Shown here piece after piece: positions 46,135-55,588 of a stretch of 64,000 nt of DNA; within the stretch, counting starts at the first letter, position 1, and each line of letters begins with the position of its first letter. This DNA is from Dolomitihabitans soli. GTDB taxonomy: Bacteria; Actinomycetota; Actinomycetes; Streptosporangiales; Streptosporangiaceae. The stretch is from assembly GCF_022213955.1 (NCBI RefSeq), contig NZ_JAKNTW010000027.1:1-64000 (forward strand), given 5' to 3'. Made by a program: the position numbers and the translations under genes. A model generated the notes under the pieces. It was not told the origin of the DNA, ran no database searches, and saw only the letters and a list, made by a program, of their open reading frames with translations.

Positions 46135-47387
46135 TCATGTCGGAGACGCAGGCGCCGTGGCAGGCCAGGGACGGGCTGCGCATCACCGGTGTGCGCACGA
46201 TCGTCACCGCTCCGGGCGGGGTCCCGCTCGTCCTCGTGCGGATCGACACCTCGGAACCCGGGCTGTACGGCCTGGGCTGTGCCACCTTCACCCAGCGCTT
46301 CCACGCCGTGGTCGCCGCGATCGAGCGGCACATCGCTCCCATGGTCATCGGCCGGCATCCGGCCGATATCGAGGACATCGGCCGGATGCTGCACTACTCC
46401 TCGTACTGGCGAGGCGGGCCTGTGCACAACAATGCGCTGTCCGGCATCGACCAGGCGTTGTGGGACATCGCGGGCAAACGTTTCGGCGTGCCGGTGTACG
46501 AGCTGCTGGGCGGGCGGGTCAGGGCGGCTGCCGCCGTCTACACCGGGGCTCGCGGTGGCGGGGTCGAGGAGTCGATCGAGCGGGCCGCCGCGCTGGCCGA
46601 GCAGGGCTACCGCTACGTGCGGCTGCAGGCGGGCGGGCCTGGGCTCGGCACGTACGGCGGCGTCGGCACGCCCGGCGGGTATCCGGGCAGCCCCCATCCC
46701 GACGGCTGGGACGTCGGCCACTACCTGCGCAGCACGCCGAAGTTGTTCGAGCGCGCCCGCGAGGTCCTCGGTGAGGAACTCGGCCTGCTGCACGATGCGC
46801 ACAACCGGCTCACGCCGAAGGAGGCTGTGGTGCTTGCGCGGTCGCTGGAGCCGTACCGGCTGTTCTTCCTGGAGGACCCGCTTGCACCCGAGCACTTCGA
46901 CAGGCTGCCCGAGGTGCGGGCGGCGGCGCCGATGCCGATCGCCTCCGGCGAGCTGGTCTCCTCGGTGACCGACGCGGCGCGTCTCATCACCTCCGGCGGC
47001 GTCGACTACCTGCGCCTGCACGTCTCAGCCGTCGGCGGGCTCACACCCGTGCGCAAGCTTGCCGCGCTGTGCGAGCTGACCGGGGTGCGGACGGCCTGGC
47101 ACGGGCCGCCGGACGTGTCGCCGGTGGGCGCGGCGGCCAACGTCACGCTCGACGTCACCAGCCCTGCGTTCGGGATTCAGGAGGCGCATGTCTACCCGGA
47201 GACCGTGCACGAGGTGTTCCCCGGAACGTTGAGGACGGTGAACGGCTACATCACCCCCTCTGACCGGCCCGGCTGGGGCATCGACCTCGATGAGAACGCC
47301 GCCAAGCGATACCAGCCGGAAACGCACCTGCACGAGCGGTGGGCCGCGCGGGTGCGCAGGCCCGACGGCGGGATCGAGGCTCCGTGA
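46131..47387 (+). CDS. Mandelate racemase/enolase-family sugar-acid dehydratase (ManD/RspA-like)
   Basis: 418 aa. The N-terminal capping domain ends near ALSGIDQALWDIAGKRFGVP, followed by a barrel with LLHDAHNRLTPKEAVVLARS, LFFLEDPLAPE and ASGELVSS, which carry the Mg2+ ligands, and WHGPPDVSPVGAAAN, a block typical of the ManD/RspA group. It should dehydrate an aldonic acid such as mannonate, gluconate or a deoxy-sugar acid. The ATG at 46131 follows GAGGAG and overlaps the dehydrogenase stop codon (ATGA). Confidence 0.85.
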   Translation: MIMSETQAPWQARDGLRITGVRTIVTAPGGVPLVLVRIDTSEPGLYGLGCATFTQRFHAVVAAIERHIAPMVIGRHPADIEDIGRMLHYSSYWRGGPVHNNALSGIDQALWDIAGKRFGVPVYELLGGRVRAAAAVYTGARGGGVEESIERAAALAEQGYRYVRLQAGGPGLGTYGGVGTPGGYPGSPHPDGWDVGHYLRSTPKLFERAREVLGEELGLLHDAHNRLTPKEAVVLARSLEPYRLFFLEDPLAPEHFDRLPEVRAAAPMPIASGELVSSVTDAARLITSGGVDYLRLHVSAVGGLTPVRKLAALCELTGVRTAWHGPPDVSPVGAAANVTLDVTSPAFGIQEAHVYPETVHEVFPGTLRTVNGYITPSDRPGWGIDLDENAAKRYQPETHLHERWAARVRRPDGGIEAP

Positions 47388-47412
47388 TCTACTACTTCTT
47401 TGGGGGTATGCC

Positions 47413-48438
47413 ATGAGACCGAGCGGTCGCCCTCGTCAGGCGGACATCGCCCGACTGGCCGGCGTCTCACAGCCGACCGTGTCCTTGATCCTCGGCGGCA
47501 CCGCCGCTGCCCTGGGCATCGCCGAGGAGACCCAGCGCAAGGTCATGGAGGCAGCCGAGCGACTCGGGTACATGCCCGACCCGATCGCCACCCGCTTGGC
47601 GGCCGGGCAGAACAACCTGCTCGGCCTCTACACCTTCACCTCGACCTTCCCCACTGAGATGTCCCACGCCTACTACCCGTTCCTGGTGGGCATCGAGGAG
47701 GAGACGGCGGCGCAGGGCTACGACCTGCTGATGTTCATCGCCTCCAGCGTCACGGGGGAGCGCCCGCACGCCCAGGTGCTCAACCGGGTACGGCTGGCCG
47801 ACGGCTGCCTGTTCCTGGGCAGGCACCTGCCCGTGCCCGAGATGGGCCGCCTGCTGGCCACCGATCTGCCCGTCGTCTACATAGGGCGGCACGACGAATT
47901 CGGCGACCGCCTGCCGTACATCGGCGCCGACTACGTGTCCGCCGGCGCCGCCGTGGTGCGGCACCTGGCAGGGCTGGGCCACGAGCGCATCCTGTACGTG
48001 CGCGAAGCCGACGAGGCGATCACCTCCATCGACAGGGAGGCGGGCTTCAGAGGCGGCATGGACGAATGCGGGCTGGCCGCCGTGGTGGTGCGCACCGACG
48101 GCACCGACCTGACCCCCGACCGGCTGCGCGCCTGGCGCGACCAGGGCGTCACTGCGGTGGTCACCGAGGCCACCGACACCGACGCCGCCCATCGCGCCCT
48201 CCTGGCGGCTGCCGAGCGCGCGGGTCTCCGCTTCCCCGACGACCTCTCCCTGGCCACGCTCGGCGACCCCCGCGACCGCCCGAAAGGTCTCACCGGCTTC
48301 GCCGTACCTCGTCGCGAGATGGGGGCCGCGGCCGTCCGACTGCTGACGAAACTCATCGCGGGAGACCGTACGGTCCCCAGGCACCAGCTCATGACCTGCG
48401 AGCTGGAGCCAGGCGAGACCGCGGCACCTCCCCGCTAG
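47413..48438 (+). CDS. LacI-family regulator of the sugar-acid operon
   Basis: 341 aa. The helix-turn-helix starts at residue 9 (QADIARLAGVSQPTVSLILG), with a hinge near ATRLAAGQNN and a periplasmic-binding-protein fold with LGRHLPVPEMGR and GHERILYVREAD. It is encoded in the operon it probably controls through the TAATGCGGATTA sites. The ATG at 47413 follows GGGGG. Confidence 0.92.
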   Translation: MRPSGRPRQADIARLAGVSQPTVSLILGGTAAALGIAEETQRKVMEAAERLGYMPDPIATRLAAGQNNLLGLYTFTSTFPTEMSHAYYPFLVGIEEETAAQGYDLLMFIASSVTGERPHAQVLNRVRLADGCLFLGRHLPVPEMGRLLATDLPVVYIGRHDEFGDRLPYIGADYVSAGAAVVRHLAGLGHERILYVREADEAITSIDREAGFRGGMDECGLAAVVVRTDGTDLTPDRLRAWRDQGVTAVVTEATDTDAAHRALLAAAERAGLRFPDDLSLATLGDPRDRPKGLTGFAVPRREMGAAAVRLLTKLIAGDRTVPRHQLMTCELEPGETAAPPR

Positions 48439-48459
48439 CCCTCTCGAAAGGCACCACCC

Positions 48460-50061
48460 ATGACCGACATCCTCATCGTCGGCGGTGGGCTCGGCGGTGT
48501 CGCCGCAGCCCTGGCCGCCTGCCGCGCGGGCCACGACGTCGTCCTCACCGAGGAGACGGACTGGATCGGCGGCCAGCTCACCGCGCAGGCCGTACCTCCT
48601 GACGAGCACCCGTGGATCGAGAGTTACGGAGCCACCGCCACCTATCGTGACGTGCGCGGCTCCATCCGCGACTACTACCGGCACTGGTACCCCATGACCG
48701 GCGGCGCGCAGCGCTGGCGCGAACTGAACCCCGGCGCCGGATATGTCAGCAAGTTGTGCCACGAACCACGCGTCTCCCTGGCGATCCTGCAGGCCATGCT
48801 GGCTCCCCACGTGGCCGCCGGGCGCCTGCGCATCCTCCTCGAACACCGCCCCGTCGAGGTCGAGGTGGACCGTGACCGCGTCAGAGCCGTCACACTGCTG
48901 GACATCCGCTCCGGCGACTCGCACACCATCGCCGCCGCCTATGTCCTCGACGCGACAGAGACCGGCGAGTTGCTGCCGCTGGCGAAGACGGAGTACGTCA
49001 CGGGCGCGGAGGCCCGCAGCGAGCACGACGAGCCGCACGCGCCGGACGAGTACCAGCCGCTGAACATGCAGGGCATCACCTACTGCTTCGCCGTCTCCCA
49101 CCACGAGGGTGAGAACCACGTCGTCGACCGGCCTTCGGACTACGGATTCTGGCGCGATTACCGGCCCGACTTCTGGCCTGGGCCGCTGCTCGGCTTCAGC
49201 GCACCGGACCCACGCACCCTGGAGCCCGAAGCCCGCTGGTTCGACCCCAACCCGCCCGGTGACCCCCGTGGGGTGCTGGCCGACCAGAGCGCTCAATCAG
49301 GGGACAAGGACCTGTGGATGTTCCGCAGGATCCTCGCCCGCGACCTGTTCGAGCCCGGCTTCGCCGCTTCCGACGTCACTTTGGTCAACTGGCCGCTGAA
49401 CGACTACTGGCTGCGCCCGATCATCGAGGCGGACGCTGACACGGCGGCGCTGGCGCACAGCGAGGCCAAGCAACTGTCGCTGTCGTTGCTGTACTGGCTC
49501 CAGACCGAAGCGCCCCGCCCTGACGGCGGCACCGGCTTTCCCGGACTCCGGCTCCGCCACGACGTGGTCGGCACCGCCGACGGGCTGGCGAAGTCCGCCT
49601 ATGTCAGGGAGTCAAGGCGCGTCCGCGCGGTCACCACCGTCACTGAGCACCACGTCTCCAGGGCCATCCTCGGCGACCGCGGCACGCTGCGGCACCATGA
49701 CTCCGTCGGGGTCGGCGCGTATCGCATCGACCTGCACCCGTCGACCGGTGGGGACAACTACATCGACATCGCCAGCGTGCCCTTCGAGATCCCGCTCGGC
49801 GCGCTGCTGCCCGTCAGGATGCGCAACCTGCTGCCCGCGGGGAAGAACATCGGCACCACGCACATCTCCAACGGGTGTTTTCGCCTGCATCCTGTGGAAT
49901 GGAATGTGGGTGAGGTCGCGGGCCATCTGGCGGCGTACTGCCTGCGCCGTGGGGTGGAACCGCAGGAGGTCAGAGAGAAGGAGACGTTGCTGGAGGAGTT
50001 CACCGGGGAACTGGACAAGATCGGGGTCGAGCGCCACTGGCCGGCACCGGCGGGCTACTGA
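48460..50061 (+). CDS. FAD-dependent oxidoreductase (FAD_oxidored family)
   Basis: 533 aa. The FAD motif is at the N-terminus (DILIVGGGLGGVAAALAACR), with VVLTEETDWIGGQLTAQAVP next. The C-terminal segment includes NLLPAGKNIGTTHISNGCFR and HPVEWNVGEVAGHLAAYCLR, which suit the pfam12831 FAD-dependent family often found in plant-polymer degradation loci. The substrate is unknown. It is 21 nt after the LacI gene on the same strand and probably belongs to the operon. Confidence 0.85.
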   Translation: MTDILIVGGGLGGVAAALAACRAGHDVVLTEETDWIGGQLTAQAVPPDEHPWIESYGATATYRDVRGSIRDYYRHWYPMTGGAQRWRELNPGAGYVSKLCHEPRVSLAILQAMLAPHVAAGRLRILLEHRPVEVEVDRDRVRAVTLLDIRSGDSHTIAAAYVLDATETGELLPLAKTEYVTGAEARSEHDEPHAPDEYQPLNMQGITYCFAVSHHEGENHVVDRPSDYGFWRDYRPDFWPGPLLGFSAPDPRTLEPEARWFDPNPPGDPRGVLADQSAQSGDKDLWMFRRILARDLFEPGFAASDVTLVNWPLNDYWLRPIIEADADTAALAHSEAKQLSLSLLYWLQTEAPRPDGGTGFPGLRLRHDVVGTADGLAKSAYVRESRRVRAVTTVTEHHVSRAILGDRGTLRHHDSVGVGAYRIDLHPSTGGDNYIDIASVPFEIPLGALLPVRMRNLLPAGKNIGTTHISNGCFRLHPVEWNVGEVAGHLAAYCLRRGVEPQEVREKETLLEEFTGELDKIGVERHWPAPAGY

Positions 50062-50144
50062 TCCTTTGCCCGCCGGCGTACGGCCGACGATCTCGGCCAC
50101 CAGGGTGAGATCGAAGGCGCAGACCCACACTGAGGGCGCCGCGC

Positions 50145-51587
50145 TCACTGGGTGGTGAAGGGCGGGCAGATCTCGAAGGTCACTGATCGCTGCACCTGCC
50201 GCGGAGTCAGCAGCTTGAAGACGATCTGGTTCCGGCTCGGTGAGTCCAACCCCTGGGGCAGGTAGTGCTTCTGCGTCGAGTTCAGCGGAAGCGCAGGGCT
50301 GCGCCCCTTGTCGACGCCGTTGATGATCCACCGGTAGGTGTAGTCGACGGACCCGCCGGTGGGCTTGAGTACGGCGTAGACGGTCGTGCCGCTGCTCCAG
50401 CATCCCTGACTCAGCTCGGCGCCCTGCATGTGGATCGACACGCCGACTCCGCCGCCGGTCCTGGGTTTTGACGTGGTCTGCGTGGGCTTGGGGGTGGTCG
50501 ATGTCTGGGTTGTGGGCTTCGTTGCCGGCTTGGGCTCAGCGGTCGGGGTCGGCTTCGCTGTGGAGGCGGGGCTCGGTTTCTTGGTCTTCTTCCTTGTCGG
50601 CGTGGGAGTCGGCGTGGGAGTCGGGGTCGGGGACGAGCTCGGGGGAGGGGATGAGATCGGCTGAGTTGTGATGGTTTGTGCCGTCGATGGCGGCCACCAC
50701 CACACCACCGCCGCGGTGGCCAGGGCCGTGACCGTGGCGCCCCCGACGATCGGCAGCACCGGCAGTCGCTTGCCGCCCCGCCGTACGGGCTGAGTCGTGT
50801 TCCGCCGCCCCGGGCGCGTGGGTGGCGCGCCGCCCAGCAGGCGGAGCAGGACCTCCTCCATGTCGGGCCGGTCGGCCGGGTCCTTGGCCAGGCAGTCGAG
50901 CACGATCTCGCGCAGCGGCGGGGCCAGGTCGCCCACGTACGGCTCGTCGTTCAGGACACGCTTGATCACTGCCGGCATGGCGTCGATGCCGAACGGCGGC
51001 GTGCCCGTCGTGGCGAAGATGATCACCCCGGCCCAGGCGAACACGTCGGCCGGTGTCCCCACCGGCTCACCGGCGAGCTGCTCCGGCGCCATGTAGGCGG
51101 GGGTGCCGACGATGCTGCTGGTGACGGTGAGCGCGGCGTCGGTGGCACGGGCGATGCCGAAGTCGATCACACGCGGGCCGCCCGGGCCGAGCAGCACGTT
51201 GCCGGGCTTGAAGTCCCGGTGTGCCACGCCGGCGCGGTGGATGGCGGCCAGCGCGGTGGCCGTGGCCACCGCCAGCCGCTGCAGGTCGGCGCCCTGGTGG
51301 CGGCCCGCCTCCTGGAGCGAGGGGCCCTGGATGTATTCGGTGACGATGTACGGCACGCCGCCGAGCGAGGCGTCCAGCACCTGGGCGATGCAGAACGGCT
51401 CGACCCGGCGGGCGGCGGCGATCTCCTTGGCCAGCCGCTCGTCCCCGTTCCGCAGCACCTTGACCGCCACCCGCCGTCCCTCCGGGGCCTGGCCCAGGTA
51501 GACCACGCCCTGGCCGCCCTCGCCCAGCCGGGACAGGAGCCGATACCGGCCCACGAATTCCGGATCTCCCGGAGCCAGGGGATCCAT
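50145..51587 (-). CDS. Membrane Ser/Thr protein kinase (PknB-like), copy 1
   Basis: 480 aa. The kinase domain (about 14-265) has the P-loop LGEGGQGVVYLG, Lys43 (VAVKVL), HRDFKPGN with Asp125 and the DFG Asp142 (IDFGIARATD). One membrane helix lies at about 280-305, followed by a Thr/Pro/Lys-rich stalk (TPTPTPTPTPTRKKTKKPSP) and an extracellular domain of about 95 aa with two Cys. The ATG overlaps the copy 2 stop codon by one base (TGATG). The extracellular tail differs from copy 2, so the pair may sense different signals. Confidence 0.93.
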   Translation of the reverse strand: MDPLAPGDPEFVGRYRLLSRLGEGGQGVVYLGQAPEGRRVAVKVLRNGDERLAKEIAAARRVEPFCIAQVLDASLGGVPYIVTEYIQGPSLQEAGRHQGADLQRLAVATATALAAIHRAGVAHRDFKPGNVLLGPGGPRVIDFGIARATDAALTVTSSIVGTPAYMAPEQLAGEPVGTPADVFAWAGVIIFATTGTPPFGIDAMPAVIKRVLNDEPYVGDLAPPLREIVLDCLAKDPADRPDMEEVLLRLLGGAPPTRPGRRNTTQPVRRGGKRLPVLPIVGGATVTALATAAVVWWWPPSTAQTITTQPISSPPPSSSPTPTPTPTPTPTRKKTKKPSPASTAKPTPTAEPKPATKPTTQTSTTPKPTQTTSKPRTGGGVGVSIHMQGAELSQGCWSSGTTVYAVLKPTGGSVDYTYRWIINGVDKGRSPALPLNSTQKHYLPQGLDSPSRNQIVFKLLTPRQVQRSVTFEICPPFTTQ

Positions 51588-53047
51588 CAGCTGTCGTCGT
51601 CGCAGTTCTCGAAGGTGGCGCTGCGCTGGATGCTGATGGGCGAGGTGATCCTCAGCACGACCTGGTGCGTCCCGAGTTCCATGATGGGGCCGTATTGCGG
51701 CAGCTGCGTGGCGCTTTCACGGGTGGCCCACTGGGAGGTCGCCACGACCTTGCCGTCCAAGACCCAGGAGTACTTGAAGTCGATGCCCGGCGGCCCCTCC
51801 ACCATGGCCTTGATCAACGTGGCGCCGTAGAGGCAGTCGGAGGGCGGGTGCTTGTTCCCCATCGGCTCCACCGACAGGATCCGGATGTTCGGCTTGGCCG
51901 CGGGCTTGGGCGTGGTTCTCACGGTCGGCCGGCTGGTCGGCCGTTGCGTGGTGGGCCTCTCCGACGGTCGTTGCGTGGTGGGTTTCTCGGTCGGTCGTTG
52001 CGTCGTGGGCTTCTTGGCCGGCCGTTGCGTAGCGGGCTTCCTGGTCGCGGGTTTCGTCGTGGAGGGTTTCTCGGCCTCGGGTTTCGTGGTGACCGGCTGG
52101 GCCAGGGCGGACGGGGTCGGGCTTGGGTCGCCGGAGGACATCGCGAGCGTCGCGGTGGTGGCGATTGCGGCGATGGCGACCGCCCCGGCCGCGGCCGCCA
52201 TCGCCTTGCGCCGGCCCCGCGCGGGTCGCCGGTGGCGTGAGGCGGTCGCCGGCCCCGATTCCCCGGTCGCCGCCGCCCCGCCGCCCAGCAGGCGCAACAT
52301 CACATCCTGCATCGTCGGCCGATCGGCGGGATTCTTGGCCAGGCACTGCAAGGCGATGCCGCGCAGCGGTTGCGGGAGGGCGGCGAGCTGGGGTTCGTTG
52401 TGCAGGATGCGGTTGATCACCGCGGGCAGCGAGTCTTCGCCGAACGGCGGCGAACCCGTGGCGGCGAAGGCGATCACCGAGGCCCAGGCGAACACGTCGG
52501 CTGCCGGGCCCACCAGCTCACCGGCGAGTTGCTCGGGCGCCATGTAGGCAGGGGTGCCGACGATGCTGCTGGTGGCCGTGCGGGCCTGGTCCATCGCGCG
52601 GGCGATGCCGAAGTCGATGACCCGCGGGCCGTCCGGGGCGAGCAGCACGTTGCCGGGCTTGAAGTCCCGGTGGACGATGCCCGCCTGGTGGATGGCGGCC
52701 AGCGCGGTGGCCGTGGCCACCGCCAGCCGCTGCAGGTCGGCGCCCTGGTGGCGGCCCGCCTCCTGGAGCGAGGGGCCCTGGATGTATTCGGTGACGATGT
52801 ACGGCACGCCGTCCAGCGAGGCGTCCAGCACCTGGGCGATGCAGAACGGCTCGACCCGGCGGGCGGCGTCGATCTCCTTGGCCAGCCGCTCGTCCCCGGT
52901 CCGCAGCACCTTGACCGCCACCGGCCTGCCGTCACCTGCTTGGCCGAGGTAGACGATACCCTGCCCGCCCTCGCCCAGCCGGCCGATCAGACGGTACACG
53001 CCGACCGCCGGTGGGTCGCCCTGCCGGAGCGGTTCGACGTTCGGCAT
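51587..53047 (-). CDS. Membrane Ser/Thr protein kinase (PknB-like), copy 2
   Basis: 486 aa. The kinase domain is almost the same as copy 1 (LGEGGQGIVYLGQAGDGRPV, HRDFKPGN, VIDFGIARAMDQ). After the membrane helix (AAAAGAVAIAAIATTATLAM) comes a stalk of repeated TTQRPT units (PTTQRPTEKPTTQRPSERPT) and a C-terminal extracellular domain with two Cys. The ATG at 53047 (MPNVEPL) is chosen; an upstream GTG at 53089 is possible. Its role and its substrates are unknown. Confidence 0.92.
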   Translation of the reverse strand: MPNVEPLRQGDPPAVGVYRLIGRLGEGGQGIVYLGQAGDGRPVAVKVLRTGDERLAKEIDAARRVEPFCIAQVLDASLDGVPYIVTEYIQGPSLQEAGRHQGADLQRLAVATATALAAIHQAGIVHRDFKPGNVLLAPDGPRVIDFGIARAMDQARTATSSIVGTPAYMAPEQLAGELVGPAADVFAWASVIAFAATGSPPFGEDSLPAVINRILHNEPQLAALPQPLRGIALQCLAKNPADRPTMQDVMLRLLGGGAAATGESGPATASRHRRPARGRRKAMAAAAGAVAIAAIATTATLAMSSGDPSPTPSALAQPVTTKPEAEKPSTTKPATRKPATQRPAKKPTTQRPTEKPTTQRPSERPTTQRPTSRPTVRTTPKPAAKPNIRILSVEPMGNKHPPSDCLYGATLIKAMVEGPPGIDFKYSWVLDGKVVATSQWATRESATQLPQYGPIMELGTHQVVLRITSPISIQRSATFENCDDDS

Positions 53048-53450
53048 GACGAGAGTGGCTCCAGGGACGAGTGCGACGGACCTCAGCACTTTAGCGACCA
53101 GAACCGATTTGCCCGGCTATATCGAGAAATCTTGCGCTACAAACTCATGCACCCCCTCCGTGGACGCAACCCCGGTTCTCGCGGGGGTGGACCGTCACGC
53201 GCGTCCCCACATGCTCCGCCGCGAGCGCGGTGGTGCCGGATAACCCGTCAGCGAGTCACCCGGCATGGCCGCCCACCGACCGGCCGGAGCGGACCCTATG
53301 GAGGATCTGACCCGGCCCACCGCCCAGCCAGCCGATCGCGGGCTGGGCCAGGTTGATTTCAGGACGGTTTCGGAGGCTTGACAACGGCAGAGCCGTGGTC
53401 GCATATTTTCACCACTAACTTTATTGCCGAAGAAAGCCTGGTCTCTCCTT
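53048..53450. other. 403-bp divergent intergenic region between kinase pair and ROK operon
   Basis: No gene is seen. It holds the kinase-pair promoter and, at 53378-53407, a promoter for the ROK gene. The stretch 53395-53435 is AT-rich. Confidence 0.6.
53378..53407 (+). promoter_or_regulatory. Candidate sigma-70-type promoter of the ROK/ABC operon
   Basis: TTGACA (53378-53383) is separated by 18 nt from CATATT (53402-53407). It lies 44 nt upstream of the ROK ATG. A matching -35 hexamer of this quality is rare in the window. Confidence 0.6.
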
Positions 53451-54653
53451 ATGGCAGGCACTGACCGCGGCGATCTGACCAGGACGGCGATCCTTGCCCT
53501 CCTGGGCACGCTCGGACCGCTCAGCCGTACCGATATCGCCCGAGAGCTGGACATCAGCCCGGCCACCGTCACGCAGCTCACCCGCGACCTGCTCGGCGCG
53601 GGCATGATGGAGGAGCTTGACCTCAAGCCCTCGCGCGGCGGGCGTCCCGCCCAGTTGCTCGGCCTCATCGGCGGCGCGGGCCGCGCCGTCGGCGTCAAGG
53701 TCACCGCTGACCACCTGGTGCTGGTCGACGTCCGTCTCGACGGAGTCGTCCTCGGCTCCTGGGAACGGCCCTTCGACCCGGCCTCGCCGCATTCGCTCGA
53801 CGAGCTGGCCGCCGCGGTGGAGGTGACGCTCGACTCGCTGAGCGAGGGCCCCGTGTTGCTCGGCGTCGGCGTCGGGGTGCCGGGCGCCGTCGACGACCAG
53901 GCGGTCGGTACCGTCAACGCTCCGACGCTGGGCTGGCAGGGCATGCCGGTCGGTGAGCGGCTGCGCCGCAGGCTCAAGCTGCCGGTGCTGGTCGAGAACG
54001 ACGTCAACGCGCTGGCGGCGGCCGAGCGCCTGTACGGGCGGGGCCGTACTCACCGCGACTTTCTCGTGTTCACCATCGGGCGCGGCGTCGGCGCCGCGAT
54101 CGTCGCCGACGGCCGGGTGTACCGAGGCGCCCGGGGCGGCGCGGGCGAGTTCGGCCACGTGCCGGTGGCCGAGGACGGCCCGCCGTGCGGGTGCGGGTCG
54201 TACGGCTGCCTGGAGGCGTTCGTGGGCGCGGCGGGCCTGCTGGCGGCAGCGGCGGCCGGCGACCTCGGCACGCCGGGGCCCGCGTCGGTGGACGAGCTGG
54301 GCCGGGCTGCCACCCGGGGCTCGCGCGTGGCGCTGGACGTCTTCGCCGAGGCGGGTGCCATCTTGGGCAGGGCCGTCGCCGGGTTGATCAACGTGGTCGA
54401 CCCCGAGGTGGTGGTCGTGCTCGGCGAGGGGGTCGCGCACTGGCCGTTCTGGCAGCCCGGCTTCGACCGTGCCGTCCGCGCGCAGCTCATGCCGGGGCGC
54501 CGCGACATCTCCATCGAGGTGGAGGGCTGGGACGAGACGAGCTGGGCGCAGGGCGCCGCCGCGCTGGTGCTGGCCACGCCGTTCGACGCCGCCGGGGCCG
54601 CCGGCGAGCAGGGCCGGCTGGTCCGCGCCCGGCTGATCGGGGCCCAGCCATGA
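53451..54653 (+). CDS. ROK-family transcriptional regulator
   Basis: 400 aa. An N-terminal winged helix (LSRTDIARELDISPATVTQL) is fused to a sugar-kinase-like ROK domain with GVGVGVPGAVDDQ, VENDVNALAAAERLYG and the Cys-rich zinc motif CGCGSYGCLEAF. It probably represses the downstream transport and glycosidase genes in the absence of an alpha-glycoside. The ATG at 53451 has a weak ribosome site; TTG 53424 is an alternative. It is coupled to the first permease (ATGA). Confidence 0.9.
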   Translation: MAGTDRGDLTRTAILALLGTLGPLSRTDIARELDISPATVTQLTRDLLGAGMMEELDLKPSRGGRPAQLLGLIGGAGRAVGVKVTADHLVLVDVRLDGVVLGSWERPFDPASPHSLDELAAAVEVTLDSLSEGPVLLGVGVGVPGAVDDQAVGTVNAPTLGWQGMPVGERLRRRLKLPVLVENDVNALAAAERLYGRGRTHRDFLVFTIGRGVGAAIVADGRVYRGARGGAGEFGHVPVAEDGPPCGCGSYGCLEAFVGAAGLLAAAAAGDLGTPGPASVDELGRAATRGSRVALDVFAEAGAILGRAVAGLINVVDPEVVVVLGEGVAHWPFWQPGFDRAVRAQLMPGRRDISIEVEGWDETSWAQGAAALVLATPFDAAGAAGEQGRLVRARLIGAQP

Positions 54654-55588
54654 GCCTGACCACGCAGGCGCCGCCACCGGTCAAGCGGCACGCCGCGCCG
54701 CCGCGCCGTACGGCAGGGCAGCGCTGGCGCTACGCGGGCACCGTCGCGATCTTCCTGCTGCCCAGCCTGGTCCCGCTCACCCTCTTCACCCTGATCCCGA
54801 TGGCGGGCTCGCTCTGGGTCAGCCTGCACGAGTGGGATCTGCTGCAGCCGATGCGCTGGGTGGGCCTGGCCAACTACCTCGAACTGCTCGGCGAGGAGGA
54901 GACCAGAGCGGCCTTCCTGCACACGCTGTACTTCATCGCCGGCTACCTGCCCCTGGTCTACGCGGGCGGGCTCGGGCTGGCGATGCTGCTCAACCGGGCG
55001 ATGAAGGGGCGCAACCTGTTCCGCGCCATCTACTTCCTGCCGGTGATCACCAGCTGGGTGGTCGTGGCGCTGATGTGGAAGTGGCTGCTCAACCCGGCCA
55101 GCGGCATCGTCAACTGGGCGCTCGGCGTGATCGGTGTCGAAGGGCCCGGCTGGTGGACCGATCCGCACTGGGCGATGCCGTCGATCATCCTCGCCTCGGC
55201 CTGGAAAGACCTCGGCTTCGTCATGATCATCCTGCTGGCGGGCCTGCAGGCCATCCCCGGCGAGTACCACGAGGCGGCCAGGGTCGACGGCGCCTCGGCC
55301 TGGCAACGGTTCCGGAGCATCACGCTGCCGCTGCTGTCGCCCTCGACCTTCTTCGTCGTCGTGATCTCCCTCATCAACGGCTTCCAGGTCTTCGACCAGG
55401 TGCACGTCATGACCGGCGGGGGCCCCGGCGGCGCCACCCAGGTCGCGGTGGAGCAGGTCTACAAGATGACCTTCGAGTACGGCAGAGCCGGCGCCGCCTC
55501 GGCGCTGTCGTGGCTGCTGTTCGCGGTCGTGCTGATGGTCACCCTGATCCAGGTCCGCGGCCAGCGCAAGTGGGTGAACTATGGGTAA
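54650..55588 (+). CDS. Sugar ABC transporter permease (MalF-like)
   Basis: 312 aa with a cytoplasmic N-terminal tail, six helices and the EAA loop EAARVDGASAWQRFRSITLP. It partners the next gene, with which it overlaps by 8 nt. The ATG at 54650 overlaps the ROK stop codon. Confidence 0.93.
   Translation: MSLTTQAPPPVKRHAAPPRRTAGQRWRYAGTVAIFLLPSLVPLTLFTLIPMAGSLWVSLHEWDLLQPMRWVGLANYLELLGEEETRAAFLHTLYFIAGYLPLVYAGGLGLAMLLNRAMKGRNLFRAIYFLPVITSWVVVALMWKWLLNPASGIVNWALGVIGVEGPGWWTDPHWAMPSIILASAWKDLGFVMIILLAGLQAIPGEYHEAARVDGASAWQRFRSITLPLLSPSTFFVVVISLINGFQVFDQVHVMTGGGPGGATQVAVEQVYKMTFEYGRAGAASALSWLLFAVVLMVTLIQVRGQRKWVNYG

Noticed and set aside
50464-50650. Low-complexity repeat at the kinase stalk as a mobile or CRISPR repeat
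   Set aside because: It encodes a Thr/Pro-rich linker in frame within the kinase gene.
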